NCBI GenBank assembly: GCA_010015655.1
Contig: ML976685.1
Span: forward strand, 683,942 to 747,941
Reading direction: 5' to 3'
Length of the DNA: 64,000 nucleotides
Source: Bimuria novae-zelandiae CBS 107.79
Taxonomy: Eukaryota; Ascomycota; Dothideomycetes; Pleosporales; Didymosphaeriaceae
Shown here: one piece after another, positions 1 to 13,108 of the stretch
Layout of the letters: every line of letters starts with the position of its first letter
How positions within the stretch are numbered: position 1 is the first letter of the stretch
Program-made: the position numbers and the translations under genes
Notes under the pieces: generated by a model
Database searches by the model: none
Seen by the model: only the letters and a program-made list of their open reading frames with translations
What the model was told of the DNA's origin: nothing

Positions 1-205
1 GGCGTGACCGAGGTCATCGTAGTGCGGATCTTGGGTCAGAACCGTACGAACTTGCCCCTCGGTCCAAAGGACGTGCTGGGGGAGGGCGGAGATCTGGGGG
101 TGGGGCAACGGGGGAGCATTCGGATGAAATTGGCTTGGCTTATGATGTTTAAACTTCAGTGTTTGGCCACTGAATCTGCATGAACTGGTTCTCTGAATTC
201 CACAT
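1..205 (-). CDS. possible exon of a gene truncated by the left edge
   Basis: On the minus strand one frame stays open from about position 205 to the window edge. It encodes a Pro/His/Gln-rich stretch that includes TLKFKHHKPSQFHPN and, near the edge, LWTEGQVRTVLTQDP. The composition looks like protein rather than a chance frame, and a CAG that could act as a splice acceptor lies at its upstream end. No in-frame ATG is visible, so this would be an internal or 3' exon. No family was recognised. It could also be a fortuitous frame, so confidence is low. Confidence 0.28.
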
Positions 206-500
206 CAGGGCAGGTTGAGGGTAGCACGCGACCACCGAGCTTCACATGTTACTTTATTTTCAAAATTGACGCGCGTGAAAGAGCAGCAGCATGTGAACGG
301 AGGCGGTGCACAGCGTGATCCGCTAACCGGTTTGAGTACCTCGGTTAATGGGCGGGCTAGAGCGGTCGAGGTTGTGTCACCATCACGATCACAGAACCTA
401 GGTGATCGCTTCTCCACGTGAAGACGCATCAGAGGCGTGAATATCCGTTGATTGCCTTCCCCGTCGTCTTATGGGTGTCCATTTAGCCCGCAGATGCCAG
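206..500. other. intergenic, no gene recognised
   Basis: Short overlapping frames on both strands have no recognisable motif or coding bias. This is presumably the 3' flank of the DUF1365 gene, which is read towards the left edge. Confidence 0.5.
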
Positions 501-2727
501 CTATATATATCCCTTTGCGAGACCATACACGTGACATAAGCTCAGGGATACCAAAGCTATCGCCCAAGAAAACAATAAGCCAGTGCCATGGAAAAGATCG
601 TCACTCTCAGCCCGCCAGACCGTCATCTTGACACCTACCCAGCAGAATACCACCCGCAAGCAGAGATCCATAAAATCGATGATTCCCGTGAAACCCAGTG
701 CGTATCTCTGAGCTAGAAGGAGCTTCGTTACTGCTCTCCTGTAAGCGCCAGCGTAATGCTTCTGAGTATGTGTCCGCACGAAGCGATCCATCTCCGAGAA
801 CGAGTGCTCGCGAATATCGTCGATCTTGAACTCGACGGACTTTGGCGAGATGGGATACGCGGGTTCGGCAGGTGGGCATCGCAATTTTCTAAGAAGCGTC
901 CACCGCAGCTCATCCAGGTAACTTCGTCGAGTGAGCTGCTCATCCTCTTTCAGCTGTTCCAATACCTTATCCGGTAGAAGCAGTGGCAATAGGGTAGGCT
1001 GCGATATTCTGAGCGTGCGGTTCCTCTCCTCCGTGATGAGACATTCGCGATCCAAGGCCTCCCAGGTATGCGCGTAGTGTACGAAACGGGAATAGAACGC
1101 GCCAGTCGTCACCTGTATGTACAAGTTCTGGACTTTCTCCACACGACCGCGTCGGTGTGTAGTCGCAATGGCATCTTTTGGCTTGGCAGGGATTGCAGTC
1201 TCGTATGTGATGTGGAAGGGGTTCGTAGAGAAGTGCACGACGTAGTAGAGGTAGTCACGGAAGACCTGTTGCAGAAAACTGGTCAATATCAGCTGGGTAG
1301 AAGCGAATCCAGTGCGGGTACTGTTACCATTCGGTTTGCGAGGGCAACCGACCGATACTGGAGGCTAGTACTTCAGGTCGAAACCACACGTGTAGACCTC
1401 GTCGGAAATACAGCACATAGGCTTCTTTCAGAATCCGGGGGAATGTCATGAATCCCACCCAACCCCAAGCAGCGATGAACTTCATAATGCCGAACAAGCC
1501 CATGTGCTCAAGGTCCTGCGCTCCTGCAACCGAGAAGAGTCGGGCGACTAATTTCGAATGGTCTTTTGAAGACTTCAACGTGATGGTAATATCGATCGTT
1601 GGAGAAGACGTAGGAGATGGAAACGGCTGAAGCGCCTTTAATGCATAGCCACCGCCTTTGCGTGAGTTGAAAGGCGATACATGAAACTCCTTCGTCCAAT
1701 AATCGGCAAACGCGGTCTTGGGTCTTGGAGGAACTAGCATTTCCTCGTCTGGAGTCTGAGGTGGACTTGTTGGGCTCGACCCATCCAGTAGGTATATGTG
1801 TCGTTCTCCAAATGTATTGTTCACTTCCGTGATCATCCTCGTGAGTTGGTGGTCACGGTTGTAGATGTACCAGAATGAGGCGGGATTGAATGAATACCCA
1901 AAGAAACGCGGCGCGGTTACCAGATAAGCGTAGGACCATTCGGAGTCTTCCACCCCCTACTCAGTCAGTATATGAGGTATTCTCACACGGGTGGTACATA
2001 CCTTCTCCCTAAGGAACACTTTCAACTTCCCATAAAACCCTAAGCTGGCTTGACCCCGTGTAAGATAATCCTCTGCATAAATTCGCAGCCACCATCTCCC
2101 GAGAACCATATCGCTACCATCTATCAGATCGACCCCATCGGGTGAAGTGCCGCATGGTACGATTGGAAACCCGCACAACAGATAGTCGTACCCGAAAGAG
2201 TGTTTCTTCGGGAAAATGCGAGTATGCGTCGTCCGGCAAGGAATGATAAACGGTCTGGGATGCTCCATAGTCCACGGAGATGTCCCGGCAGGCAATTGTT
2301 CAGTATGCGCCTTCCGGTCATAGTTGCTCTTTCCCAAAACATGCCAGGATGCGGCTAGTGCAACCACTGCAGTGAGAACTCCAATTGCCAATGATTGTCT
2401 GTCGTTCACCAGTTTATCCGACCTTTTGATGATAGCTCCCACGATGCTTTCCCGCAAGGCCCAGACTGCAAGGACTGCGAACAGGACACAGTCTGATAGC
2501 ACTTTCCTATCTCCGCATCGAACTCTCACCCCGCCAAGCACGGCCCATGTCGCGTAGAACGGCCACGCAGACCGTCCGAATGCGATTGCGCAAGGAACGA
2601 CGGAAAACGAAACCAGGACCAGCCTCGAAAGCAGGTCAACGCGGTTGTTTGCAGCCGTCTTCATGAGGATATGTTGATGTTGAGGAGGCTCCGATTTCAA
2701 ACAAGAATGCTGAAGCACCTGCGACAC
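501..2727 (-). CDS. DUF1365 family protein with N-terminal membrane segments
   Basis: Three exons on the minus strand: 2727-2002, 1956-1328 and 1278-501. The introns are 45 nt (GTATGT...TAG) and 49 nt (GTAACA...CAG), all phases agree, and the product is 710 aa. The start is the ATG that precedes the hydrophobic N-terminus. Residues of roughly 25-125 hold about three hydrophobic, membrane-like segments. The DUF1365 signature follows: a FIIPCRTTHTRIFPKKHSF block near residue 155 and PRFFGYSFNPASFWYIYN at the start of exon 2, then HVWFRPEVL. Another hydrophobic segment lies near the C-terminus. DUF1365 proteins have no established reaction; in bacteria the gene often sits near lipid-modifying oxidoreductases. 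The membrane segments suggest an endomembrane location (inference). The family call is firm, the function open. Confidence 0.88.
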
Positions 2728-2880
2728 ACGCTAAACCTTTTCCACCTAGTCATGTCAGGGTCTCCAGAGAACCTAACCGCTTAGGTGCTCGACAACCATG
2801 GCACGAATAATCACAGTTTTCTCCTAATCCTTCTGTTTTGCCCGAAGCGCCTTTTGTTATTGGGAACCTAGGCTTCGAAC

Positions 2881-3219
2881 CTACGTCGTGCAGGCTGATC
2901 GGCAGTTAGCAAAGAACGCCTCGAGCATCTGGAGCTTCAGGAGCATCTCCGCTGCAGAGACCACAGCTGATGCCGCCACAGACCGGTCAAAGGAAGGGTT
3001 GATTTCGAAGCGTGACGTTCTATCTTCATTTCTTCCTAAATCTGTGGAGATGGCCTTTTCCACGTTTGCCTCGGTGGAGTTGATGTCTGGAGAAAGCGAA
3101 GGAGCCGAATGAAGATTGTCAATGGACCACAATATCCCCTGAAGCATAATCGTCGGATCTACTATACCCGCATCAAGGGAACGTAGTGAAGATGTTAACT
3201 CGCTGAGAGCCATCGCCAT
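2881..3219 (-). CDS. small hypothetical protein or gene remnant
   Basis: A single 112-aa frame from an ATG to a TAG. The composition is protein-like (Leu/Ser-rich, few rare residues), for example MALSELTSSLRSLDAG near the N-terminus and AEMLLKLQMLEAFFANC near the C-terminus. No family was recognised. The amphipathic C-terminal stretch and the lack of other exons fit either a small orphan gene or the leftover end of a regulatory protein gene. A 74-aa frame overlaps it on the other strand. Expression is unknown, so this is tentative. Confidence 0.3.
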   Translation of the reverse strand: MAMALSELTSSLRSLDAGIVDPTIMLQGILWSIDNLHSAPSLSPDINSTEANVEKAISTDLGRNEDRTSRFEINPSFDRSVAASAVVSAAEMLLKLQMLEAFFANCRSACTT

Positions 3220-3868
3220 GCGCGAATCTTATGTTCATCCCCCGGTACCCGCGGCGAAGGCCGGCGTCGACGTCCATGGTGTCGGCACATGATAGACCGA
3301 ATTACGCGTAGGCGGACGAATGCCTTCTCGCGAAAAACCGAATGTCCTGCCTACGAAGATACCAGACACGCCGCAGATCTTTTGTATCGAACGACGAACG
3401 GTAAGATAAGCGATGGCGGGGCATGTTCACGGTTAGGCGGGCCGGCAAACCGCAAGGTACCTTCTAAAACTAACACTATGTGGACGTAGTCAGCGTGCAT
3501 TTGCCAGAAGCAGACATCAAGTGAGCCTATTATTTCCCATTCTACCTTACAATTGCAGTAATTTTCTCAATCTTTCAAAGCTTATGTTAGACTCAGACGT
3601 GGACGGATGCACGGCAAAGGAATAGCAAGAATGTGCACGTGGGGAACCACTACATTGAGCTAGTCGTTTCAAGGATTCCGTGTGACTAATTAGACTTCCA
3701 GTTCTGCTGGTGCTGCGACAAGATATGCATTTGACCGTGGTTTACCCACTATTCGCGATACACCACAGGCGCTTCGATTGGCTATTCTAAAGCAGTGCCT
3801 GTTCGCGAAGTGGCACAGTCTAGGACATGACGGATGTCGAATCCGCAAACGATTTGTGCGTATTGAAT

Positions 3869-3892
3869 GTGGGGGTTTGTGCGGAGGTATAA
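3869..3892 (+). promoter_or_regulatory. putative CreA-type sites and TATA box of the beta-glucosidase gene
   Basis: GTGGGG (3869-3874) and GCGGAG (3881-3886) both match the SYGGRG consensus of the carbon catabolite repressor CreA/Cre1. They lie 80-97 nt upstream of the GH1 start codon, next to a TATAAG at 3888-3893. Paired CreA sites are common upstream of glycoside hydrolase genes, which makes glucose repression plausible. The motif is short and frequent by chance, so this is inference. Confidence 0.35.
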
Positions 3893-3965
3893 GTTCAAGC
3901 AGCTGGACACTGGCACAACCTCCTGCTTCTCGATCCATTGATCCACCTTCCAGGTAGTACTCAAC

Positions 3966-5655
<1,690 letters not shown>

Positions 5656-5826
5656 TGGTATAGCGTTGTGGAAATGTCTAGACTATGTATCATTTTAGGT
5701 TAGGTGGTGCGAGACAGGGACAATCCGACTCGCAAGGTCTAGACTGTAATCAAGGCTTAGCGAAGGCCTAAAAAAGTATGAAAGTCTTCCATTACATCCA
5801 TCTAATCTCCTTACAACAGCCGCAGA

Positions 5827-7879
5827 TCAAGCATTCGTCTCTTCCCCTTCGTACTCTTTGCTCTTACCAATCTTCCCCCACGGCGCGAATGCTACGACGA
5901 CAGTTAGCTTCCTCATCACATATCGTAGAGTAGGATTGGGGAGTACTCACGGTTCTTGCTCCCCTTCAAGCTCTCTTCTAACACAGGGAAATGCCTCACC
6001 AACACATCCCTCATCCCATTCCCCTGCACCCACCTCATCCCCACGCTCCCATACGTCTCCTCATTCCAATCCGTCGCGATGAACCGATCGCTCTTCAGCC
6101 TTCGACTTGCCATCAGAATGAACACGCGAAACGCCGTATCGCTAAATCCAAATCCCTTCGGCAGCGGCTCGCACAGACAGCCGACCAGCAAATCGACTTT
6201 ATCGACGTCGCCGTCATAAACGGCTTCGAGCTTTGAGGCGACGGCGGCGTTTCCGCCGGTGAGGGAGAGGAAGGAGGTCGCGCGGGGCATGTGGAAGAGC
6301 GTGCGGAACGCGTTGTACCGCGGGACGCCGCGCTCACGGTCGCGTAGGATGTCGATTGTGCCCATATCGATGTGCCTGCCTTCAGGCGTATGAAGGTCAC
6401 GCAAGAAGTCGGGGGTATTATTCAGCGTTACAGCGCCGGGATAATTAATCCCAAAACTATAGAGAACATCGGCGAAGTCGAGGCCTTGCTCTTCCAACGG
6501 CGCTCTAGCCTCGCCGAAGGCAACGCCTCTGACGGGATACGTTTTCTTGTGCGCGCCGGTGGCGGCTTGGAAAAAGGCGATGTTATCGGGAATCAGCGAG
6601 TGCAGGCGGTACACGGAGACGAACTCTTCGGTGAGGGAGAAGGGGGCGCCGTGCTGTTCTGCGCCGGAGCCTGGGATGCCGGATAAGGACTCTCCTGGGG
6701 CGACGCGGCCGAGTAGCTTGTAGAGTTTCTCGCCCAGGACGCCCCACCAGTTGCCGTTCAGGGCTACTTCGATGGCTGGGTGTGCGAGGATCGCAGGCGT
6801 CCATTCGGTGGTGTGGATTTTCGCCATCAGGGCGCAGTTTACGAGCCGCGCTGTGTCGAAGATCTTCTCGGACGGCCAGGAGGGATTGGCCTGCGCCAGT
6901 TCGGAGCATATCGCGTTGTGCTCGAGCACGAAGAGCGTGTGCAGCATTTCTAGTCCGAGCCACCAGTTTGAGGAGAAGCCCGTCTGGGGGATACCGTTCT
7001 CGTCGCGAGGAAGAAATGTGACGTAGCCTTGGTCGTCGACTTCGAGCTTTCCGTTTTTTGCAAGACCGCGGAGTTGTTTGGTGCGGACTTCGCTGCTGCC
7101 GTAGATCTGGCTACCGTCCCACCAGTGCGTGTTTTCATTCTTGTAGGCGGGCGAGGTCTTGTTTGTTCCGTCGAGGGGGGTATCTGGTTGGGTGGCTTCA
7201 ACTTGCATCTGGGGGTCGGACCAAGTGTCATTGGTTGGGAGCTTGACATTGTATTTCTCGGTAGTGGAGTTGGTGTGCATGAACCTGCACAAGGCCACGT
7301 TAGCGAATGGTCAACTTCCTCGATGGAGCTAGGGAAGTGTGTAGCTCACCAATCGTGTACCTGGAACTGAATCCAAGCCGCCGCCAGCAGATTCAGTATC
7401 GTGGCCGGCTTGAATGTATCCCTCTTCAGAAGCACCTCACTCACAACCCGCGGATTCGGACTCAGCAGTTCCTCTTCGCTCGGCTTCTTAGTATGCTCCC
7501 TGCTCACATTCCGCCCAAAGCGCATGCCGACACAGCCCATCTTGGGCTGATTGACGTTGTTATAGAGTCCATCAGAGTTGCGAGTGTGTGCGAATTCCGG
7601 TGGTATTGGGTCGGACTCAGACGTTCCTTGGTACTCAGGCGAGGGATAGACATCGTGTAGGTTATGTTGCCGGAGCTCGTATCTATAAGCCGCCAGATTC
7701 AGGACGCCGATATATCTACCAGTGTTAATCGATTTAGATGCGGACTCGCGTCGTGCATCTACTCACGTGGGGAGTTTATGCCATGCGATGAGTTTGTTCA
7801 CACCTTTGAAAAGGAAAATCAAAACTTTCTTTGTCAAAGAAGGAGTGTATGGCACGGTAGAATCAGGCTGCGAAGCCAT
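5827..7879 (-). CDS. fatty-acid alpha-dioxygenase-like heme peroxidase
   Basis: Four exons on the minus strand: 7879-7767, 7715-7350, 7284-5951 and 5891-5827. Phases agree and the product is 625 aa. It belongs to the animal-type heme peroxidase/cyclooxygenase superfamily and most resembles plant alpha-dioxygenases, which oxygenate the alpha carbon of fatty acids. Support: LPTYIGVLNLAAYR near residue 37; GMRFGRN; the distal heme His in FQVHDWF (His158, completed across intron 2); HTLFVLEHNAI; and YRLHSLIPD with Tyr385 and His388. Those two positions match the catalytic Tyr and proximal heme His of the plant enzyme, spaced three apart. The length matches that family and there is no fused P450, so it is not a full psi-producing oxygenase. 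It is likely involved in oxylipin formation (inference). Confidence 0.88.
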
Positions 7880-8703
7880 CGTGAGTAGCTAACTTGTCTG
7901 GCTTTCGAACAAGCATGCAATGCGCGACGGCTGACCTGGAATGCTGGAACACAGCAAAGATACCGATATAAATACGGAACCGCGCACGAACACAGTGCAA
8001 AGCGACAGCCTCGCTATCTTGAAACCATGGTGTTCAAGAGCACATGCACTCTATATATTGCGTGCTCTTTTGTTGACCTGCCTGATACTACACGGTCAGC
8101 AGCTCAGAGCCCGCTTACGCGGTAACACCCTTGTGGCTGAACACACCGACACCGACACATACTCCAGTACTTTCAGCTCCTCGCATTTTCCAGACGCAGA
8201 CCACAATCACTGACCCTTGAGTGTGTGGCGCCTGCGGTCATCTGCTGAATACTTGGCCCAGGATTCATACTACGTTGTCGAGGCATGTATTGGTGCGGGT
8301 TTAGCCGATCTGCCCGTTCCGGGGGGTGAGATAAGCAGGCAAGACAGGGGGTCTCACGCAGGGCCGAAATGTCACCATAGAGAACCTCATATGCATCCAA
8401 ACACGGATTGCCCGGCCTTGGCCCCGACGCTGAAGAAATGCACTTTCGGGGGCGGGATACCGTGATGATGTTGAGCGCTGGCGGCCGTATTTGTGGCGTC
8501 GCGACCTCAGGATAGACGCTGGTCTAGGAGAACGCGAGACGAAGATGCTTTCTCGAAAGAGGTGACCGTTAGAGTAGTACTGTTGCTTCACTGTCGTGGG
8601 CGGATGGCAATGTATATCAAGACCGATTCACTCGTCGTAATGGTTCGTCCGCGTCGAATATTATGTGCGACTCAACCCGTTGTAATAAACGGGACAGGCC
8701 GTT
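7880..8703. other. intergenic, no gene recognised
   Basis: This is the 5' flank of the alpha-dioxygenase-like gene and the 3' flank of the rhodopsin-like gene. Several short frames overlap on both strands without recognisable motifs. A TATAAATA-like sequence lies near 7965-7972. Confidence 0.45.
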
Positions 8704-10229
8704 TCAGCCCGACGCCAGAAGGTCTCGCGGCCGCGCTGGCGAATTCGGTGGCTGGGAGTCTGAGTGAGCACTTGATGGTCTCGCCTCAAAAGTCTGTGCC
8801 CTGCTTTGGATGTCTTCCTCTTCATCCATTTCTCTTACAACGACCAAGTCGCTTCCCACTTCACCGCGGTGGCGTTCCTGTATTTCTCCAGCGGTAGGCT
8901 GTGTCTGCAGTGGGGGATCCTGCTCCAACCTCCTACTTCCTCTCCTTCCAATTGTCGTCTGTGTCATGATCGTACCTTCCCTGTCTTCGCCGTAATAGTA
9001 GTACGCTGATCTGCCTCTCGAGAGACTGCGCAGCTCGCCGAAGACGCGCCTGAAGAGCGGTTGGAGGGACGGCGCAGATGCGCATATGATTGCAGTGTTC
9101 AGCTCGACTGCATCCCAAAACAGTATGTAGCCGCCGTAATACCGCGAGATGTCCGGGGGGGCGTCATACCAGAGAGATAGTATCCACAGCCTGAACCCCG
9201 CAGCAATGGGGACTAAAAGGCCCACCGAGAAGACGATCAGCAAGCAGATGCGTTTGAATGTTGGCATATGCAGTTTGATGAGAATCGGTAAAGGTAGCAC
9301 GAGGATGAAGAGGTCTGAGAAGATGTTCAGCGCGGCCTGATTGAAGTACAACGCCGTGAGATTGAAGCAGTGCCATTGTTCCCTCATCACAAAGATGTTT
9401 GGGTCGAAGACAAGAGACGGTTTACGAGGGCATTCGAATGCGTTGACTAGAATCATAGTGAAGCTGTACACTGCGACGAATGTTATGGAAGCGTAGACGA
9501 GCGTCCGGAAGGTTCGTTGCGTTGCAATAGTCAGATAAAACTAGAAATCAGCTATAGGTAGTGATATCACAATCGGATATGGAGGTGATTACTCACAACG
9601 AGTATAGACAACTTCACGAACGCTGGGACAAGCAGGTAAACGATTTGGTAAGCGTACCATGCTTTGGCCGCGCCTAGCACTCCGTGTAGTATGAACTCTG
9701 GGGAAGGCTGTATGGTGGTCAATAAAAATGCGAGACCGGTAGTATTGATGAACGGACTGGTGGGAGGTCGGCTGGCCATGCTCCTACAGATCAAAGTCAG
9801 CAAATCGTCCTCGAATTTTTCGAACTTGTTTTCTAACCTGAACCCGTGCCATATATTACTTGAAAATGGTTAATGAGGCACAGTCCCCATGTGCATACCT
9901 GCTTATCGTCAGCACTGTGAAAGCCACCATAGTATCGACTGTCAAGGCGAGGATTGAGAAACAAAAGAAGTGACAGTCGATCAGTTCAGAGTTAAACAAG
10001 TCCCAACCTACCACTGCCCCAATAATCAAGTAATCGTATGACTTCAGCTTTTTCACTATCCATATTCGACAGTAGAACCTTCGTATTATGAGCCGCCGAG
10101 CTGGTAGCGAGAACCGCACAGGACATACCTTAGTAGAACAACAATGGTGGAAAGGCTCGCCAGAGAGAACGCGGTTGTTTCGACAGTCGGGCCCAGAGTC
10201 GCGGGCGTGAAGAGTCCTTTGGCAACCAT
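8704..10229 (-). CDS. fungal rhodopsin-like seven-transmembrane protein
   Basis: Best model, minus strand: 10229-10129, 10078-9899, 9783-9597 and 9540-8704, giving 434 aa. The ATG at 10229 is the first in frame. Hydrophobic helices are spread over the first ~290 residues, for example ILVLPLPILIKLHMP followed by IVFSVGLLVPIAAGFRLWIL. A YGGYILFWDAVELNTAIICA block and ASAPSLQPLFRRVFG close the seventh helix, as in the fungal integral membrane 'rhodopsin' domain related to Pth11. A Ser/Arg-rich cytoplasmic tail follows. There is no CFEM domain. The end of exon 2 is uncertain: a short extra exon (about 9879-9859) could be spliced in. The ligand is unknown. A second family member lies at 52-54 kb. 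Confidence 0.8.
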
Positions 10230-12017
10230 CTCAGCCGTGGTCAGCACAACTCTCAGATGAAGGAAGCTCAAAAGCTAATCCACAGTCGAACGCGCGCGGT
10301 CAACCTTCAAGTGAGTTCACTCGCATTCGGACGGAAGGCGGCGCGTGACGAGCTGGAATGCTGCAGGGCATATAAAGGCGATCCATGGATGTGGATCTTG
10401 CGGAGTGTGGAGATGCCGGATGAATGCCTCTCGTTTGGGCTGCATAAGCCCTGCATGGTGCATCCGTACAAGCCTGTTGTGCTGCGCTCACTCCTGGATA
10501 CGAAAGGCGAGGCTTAGGAGTCCGACTCATTTGTTGATAACGCAGGACCTACAATCACTCCTAGGTTGTCTTCGTGTTCTTTCCAATGACACGCACAGTG
10601 GCCGCGAAGCTCATATGGATAGACCAAGTCTCTTGCGAAACAGTGTCAGACCAAGGTGAATACAAGTCGGCGGCACAGCAATACGAAGAGTAATCCGAGC
10701 TGGAATCAGCCGACCCTGAAGGATGGGTTGCTTGACCTGCATAGTCTAGCAGAGCAGTTCACCGCGTCTACATCAACATCAGCCTGCCGTGTTTCAGTAT
10801 TGAGGCGCTTCTCTTTTCTCGTCAATTACAAGCACACAATGCCGATGTTTTTTGGCGGCAGTTAATGAAGATTATGCGTTCATCATCTGTATTGATGCGT
10901 CGGCAGATAATGTGTGGTACGGCAACTATAACTGCTTGCTTATAGATATTAAAAGATGGGGTAATAAGGCTTCCAGGGTGCCCACGGGGACACATGGGCG
11001 GTTCTCTTGCGTAATTCATCTCGATTCATGTTGCCGGCGGCTCGTCTCGTGGATGAGGGCAGAATTTACGTCCTAGGCTTTGGGAGTGCTGCTCAGTCTG
11101 ACGAAGTCCGGAGGCTTTGCACGAGACCGTTCTCTTCCATAGAAGCGCCCTGGGGTAGGCGAATGCAACCTTTCGCGTGGACTAGACGCCATCAGGTCAT
11201 AGACCAGGCCGCTTCTCTGCCAGAAAATACGGTGCAATGCGTGGCTGCCAGCTCCTAGGCTCTTGACATGTGCGCGGTTGAGAACATTAGAAGGGTGATA
11301 TGGTCGGTGCCCGACGGCGTGGCGGCGGCAGAACCAGCCACCATGCCATTGCACTCATGGGCGTGCCTCAAATTTTCTCGTCAGGGGTAAAATGAATGAT
11401 AGCAATAGGCCGTCAACTGTGTTGAGCTGAATGGGCGACGAGGCAATACGGGCAGTCGCACTTGGCAGCAGGTGCGTCCCAAGCAGAAGTTGGGCAGCAC
11501 GCCGCCCAAATGAGGGCCTCAACAATGACGACAAAAGCCAATGGCCAGCGGACGAGTTCACGTCGAGAAACATATGCAAGGGGAAGGGGCTGGTTGTGGA
11601 AGGTATCGCGCCGGCGAGACTAAACAAGCCCAGGGCGGGCAACGTCATGGGGCGCGACTGCACATGATGGCTCAGAGACCGGCATCGCAGCGGGCAACCC
11701 TGATTGTCCTTGTTCGTTGACCAGCATCGTCACATTACAATTCAGTCGAGCACTTCACTGCAGTTGCTTCACAAATTCTGCGCTGCTTGGATCCTGTGCG
11801 GCACGGCGACCCCTTTCCCGAGTTTCTTACCCCTCGATTTTCCGCCCACTACGAGTTGCGTCCCGACTGCCGCCAGAACCCGCGCGCAAAAGCTTCTACC
11901 GTACCAGCGCTGCATTAATCGTCTCTGGCATTCTGCCCAGCAGGTAGAAACGCTGCAGAAGGCGTTCCCCGTAGCCGCGAAAGTAAGCTGGTATAGGCAA
12001 GCACGTGGGAAGGTGCA
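10230..12017. other. intergenic, no gene recognised
   Basis: About 1.8 kb with ordinary base composition and only short overlapping frames. No recognisable protein motif, tRNA or repeat was seen. It probably contains the promoters of the rhodopsin-like gene (left) and the Ser/Pro-rich gene (right). Confidence 0.5.
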
Positions 12018-13108
12018 ATGAGCTCCACCAAAGCCGTGTCTGCGATGAACACACCGACCGCCGGGAGCAAAGAGGCTGGAGAAGAGCATTGGGGAATCCT
12101 GGCCAAGGGCAAGCGCAAGCTGTTGGGCCTCGGAAAGAAGAAGAACGGAGAAGCGCAGGAGGCAGACACAAAGCCTACCGCTACAGCTTCTAATACCGCG
12201 CACGCACCTACATTGCTCCCATCACCTCCTCTCACCACGTCCCCGCCGGACCGTCGCTCTCCGCGCAGTAGCCCCCGCATACATCCGGTTGGCATCGGTG
12301 CCTCGCCCAATCGCCGCATCAATCGCTCATCCTCGCCCGGACTGCACTCTCCAGCTTCGTCGCAAATCTTCGAGCGCAATGTGCAGGAGCCCGAGACATC
12401 GCCCGCGATACCGGCACACATCAAGACGGAAGACCACATACCAGCCGCATTGGACGCTTCCTCGCTGGCAATCACAGATGATCATCTGAACCCAGATGAT
12501 GTGGAGATTGTCATGCATGCAGCCCACCAGCCTGCAGCAGCGGTGAGTCCTAGCACGCATTGCACACGACACATTGACTCATCAAACATGTATAGGTTGT
12601 AGCAGGAACCAGAGTAGAGTCGGGGTATTCGCCATCGCTCGCCCACGAAGAATCCTCCTTGTTCAGCCACTCCGACCTCTCCGAATCCGCCTCGAATGCA
12701 AACTATGGATCGCTGGACACGACAGACCCGCGACGGCTAAGCTTCATTTCGTTCGCTGATGTCGTGCAAGCCGAGCACGCTGAGACAGACCGGGATGCCG
12801 CGCAATTCATCAGTCTGTCTGCGACAGCCAATCGCTCACCGTCTCCTGTGCGCTCGCCCGTGTCATCCCACGGCTTCAGCGTCTCTCCTCCAAGAAGTGG
12901 TGCCACGTCGATAAAAGGGCCAGGTAGCCCTACTGCTCCTGGAACGCACAGTCCGCCTTTGGGTAGCAATGGAGAACTGCAGATTGAGACGATGCGCCAG
13001 GTCCTGCGACGAACAGGCTCGGGCGATCTCAGCGGCGCACGATCACAGCCACTGAGCGCCGTCAGTTTTGAAGAGACGGCTGCTGACCGGCCGCCATTCA
13101 GCCAGTAG
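12018..13108 (+). CDS. Ser/Pro-rich hypothetical protein
   Basis: Two exons, 12018-12542 and 12596-13108, joined across a 53-nt GTGAGT...TATAG intron in phase 0, give 345 aa. The protein is mostly low complexity: a short basic patch (KGKRKLLGLGKKKNG near residue 30), then Ser-Pro runs typical of proline-directed phosphorylation sites. More ordered blocks such as RRLSFISFADVVQAEH and LQIETMRQVLRRTGSGDLSG resemble short conserved islands in ascomycete disordered proteins. No domain or signal peptide was recognised. The conserved islands suggest a real regulatory or scaffold protein, but no function can be given. Confidence 0.72.

Larger units (their letters stand above)
2728..3965. other. intergenic between DUF1365 gene and beta-glucosidase
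   Basis: This holds the 5' flanks of both divergent neighbours. The only notable frame is the 112-aa minus-strand ORF listed separately. Nothing else was recognised apart from the promoter motifs listed at 3869-3892. Confidence 0.5.

Noticed and set aside
2864..2890. tRNA-like T-arm (GGTTCGAAGCC on the minus strand)
   Set aside because: The stem-loop and a possible 3' acceptor strand are present, but no matching 5' acceptor, D-arm or anticodon arm lies within 100 nt. It is more likely a chance B-box-like match.
11355..11667. overlapping frames of about 80-100 codons on both strands
   Set aside because: Neither shows protein-like composition or splice-linked neighbours.
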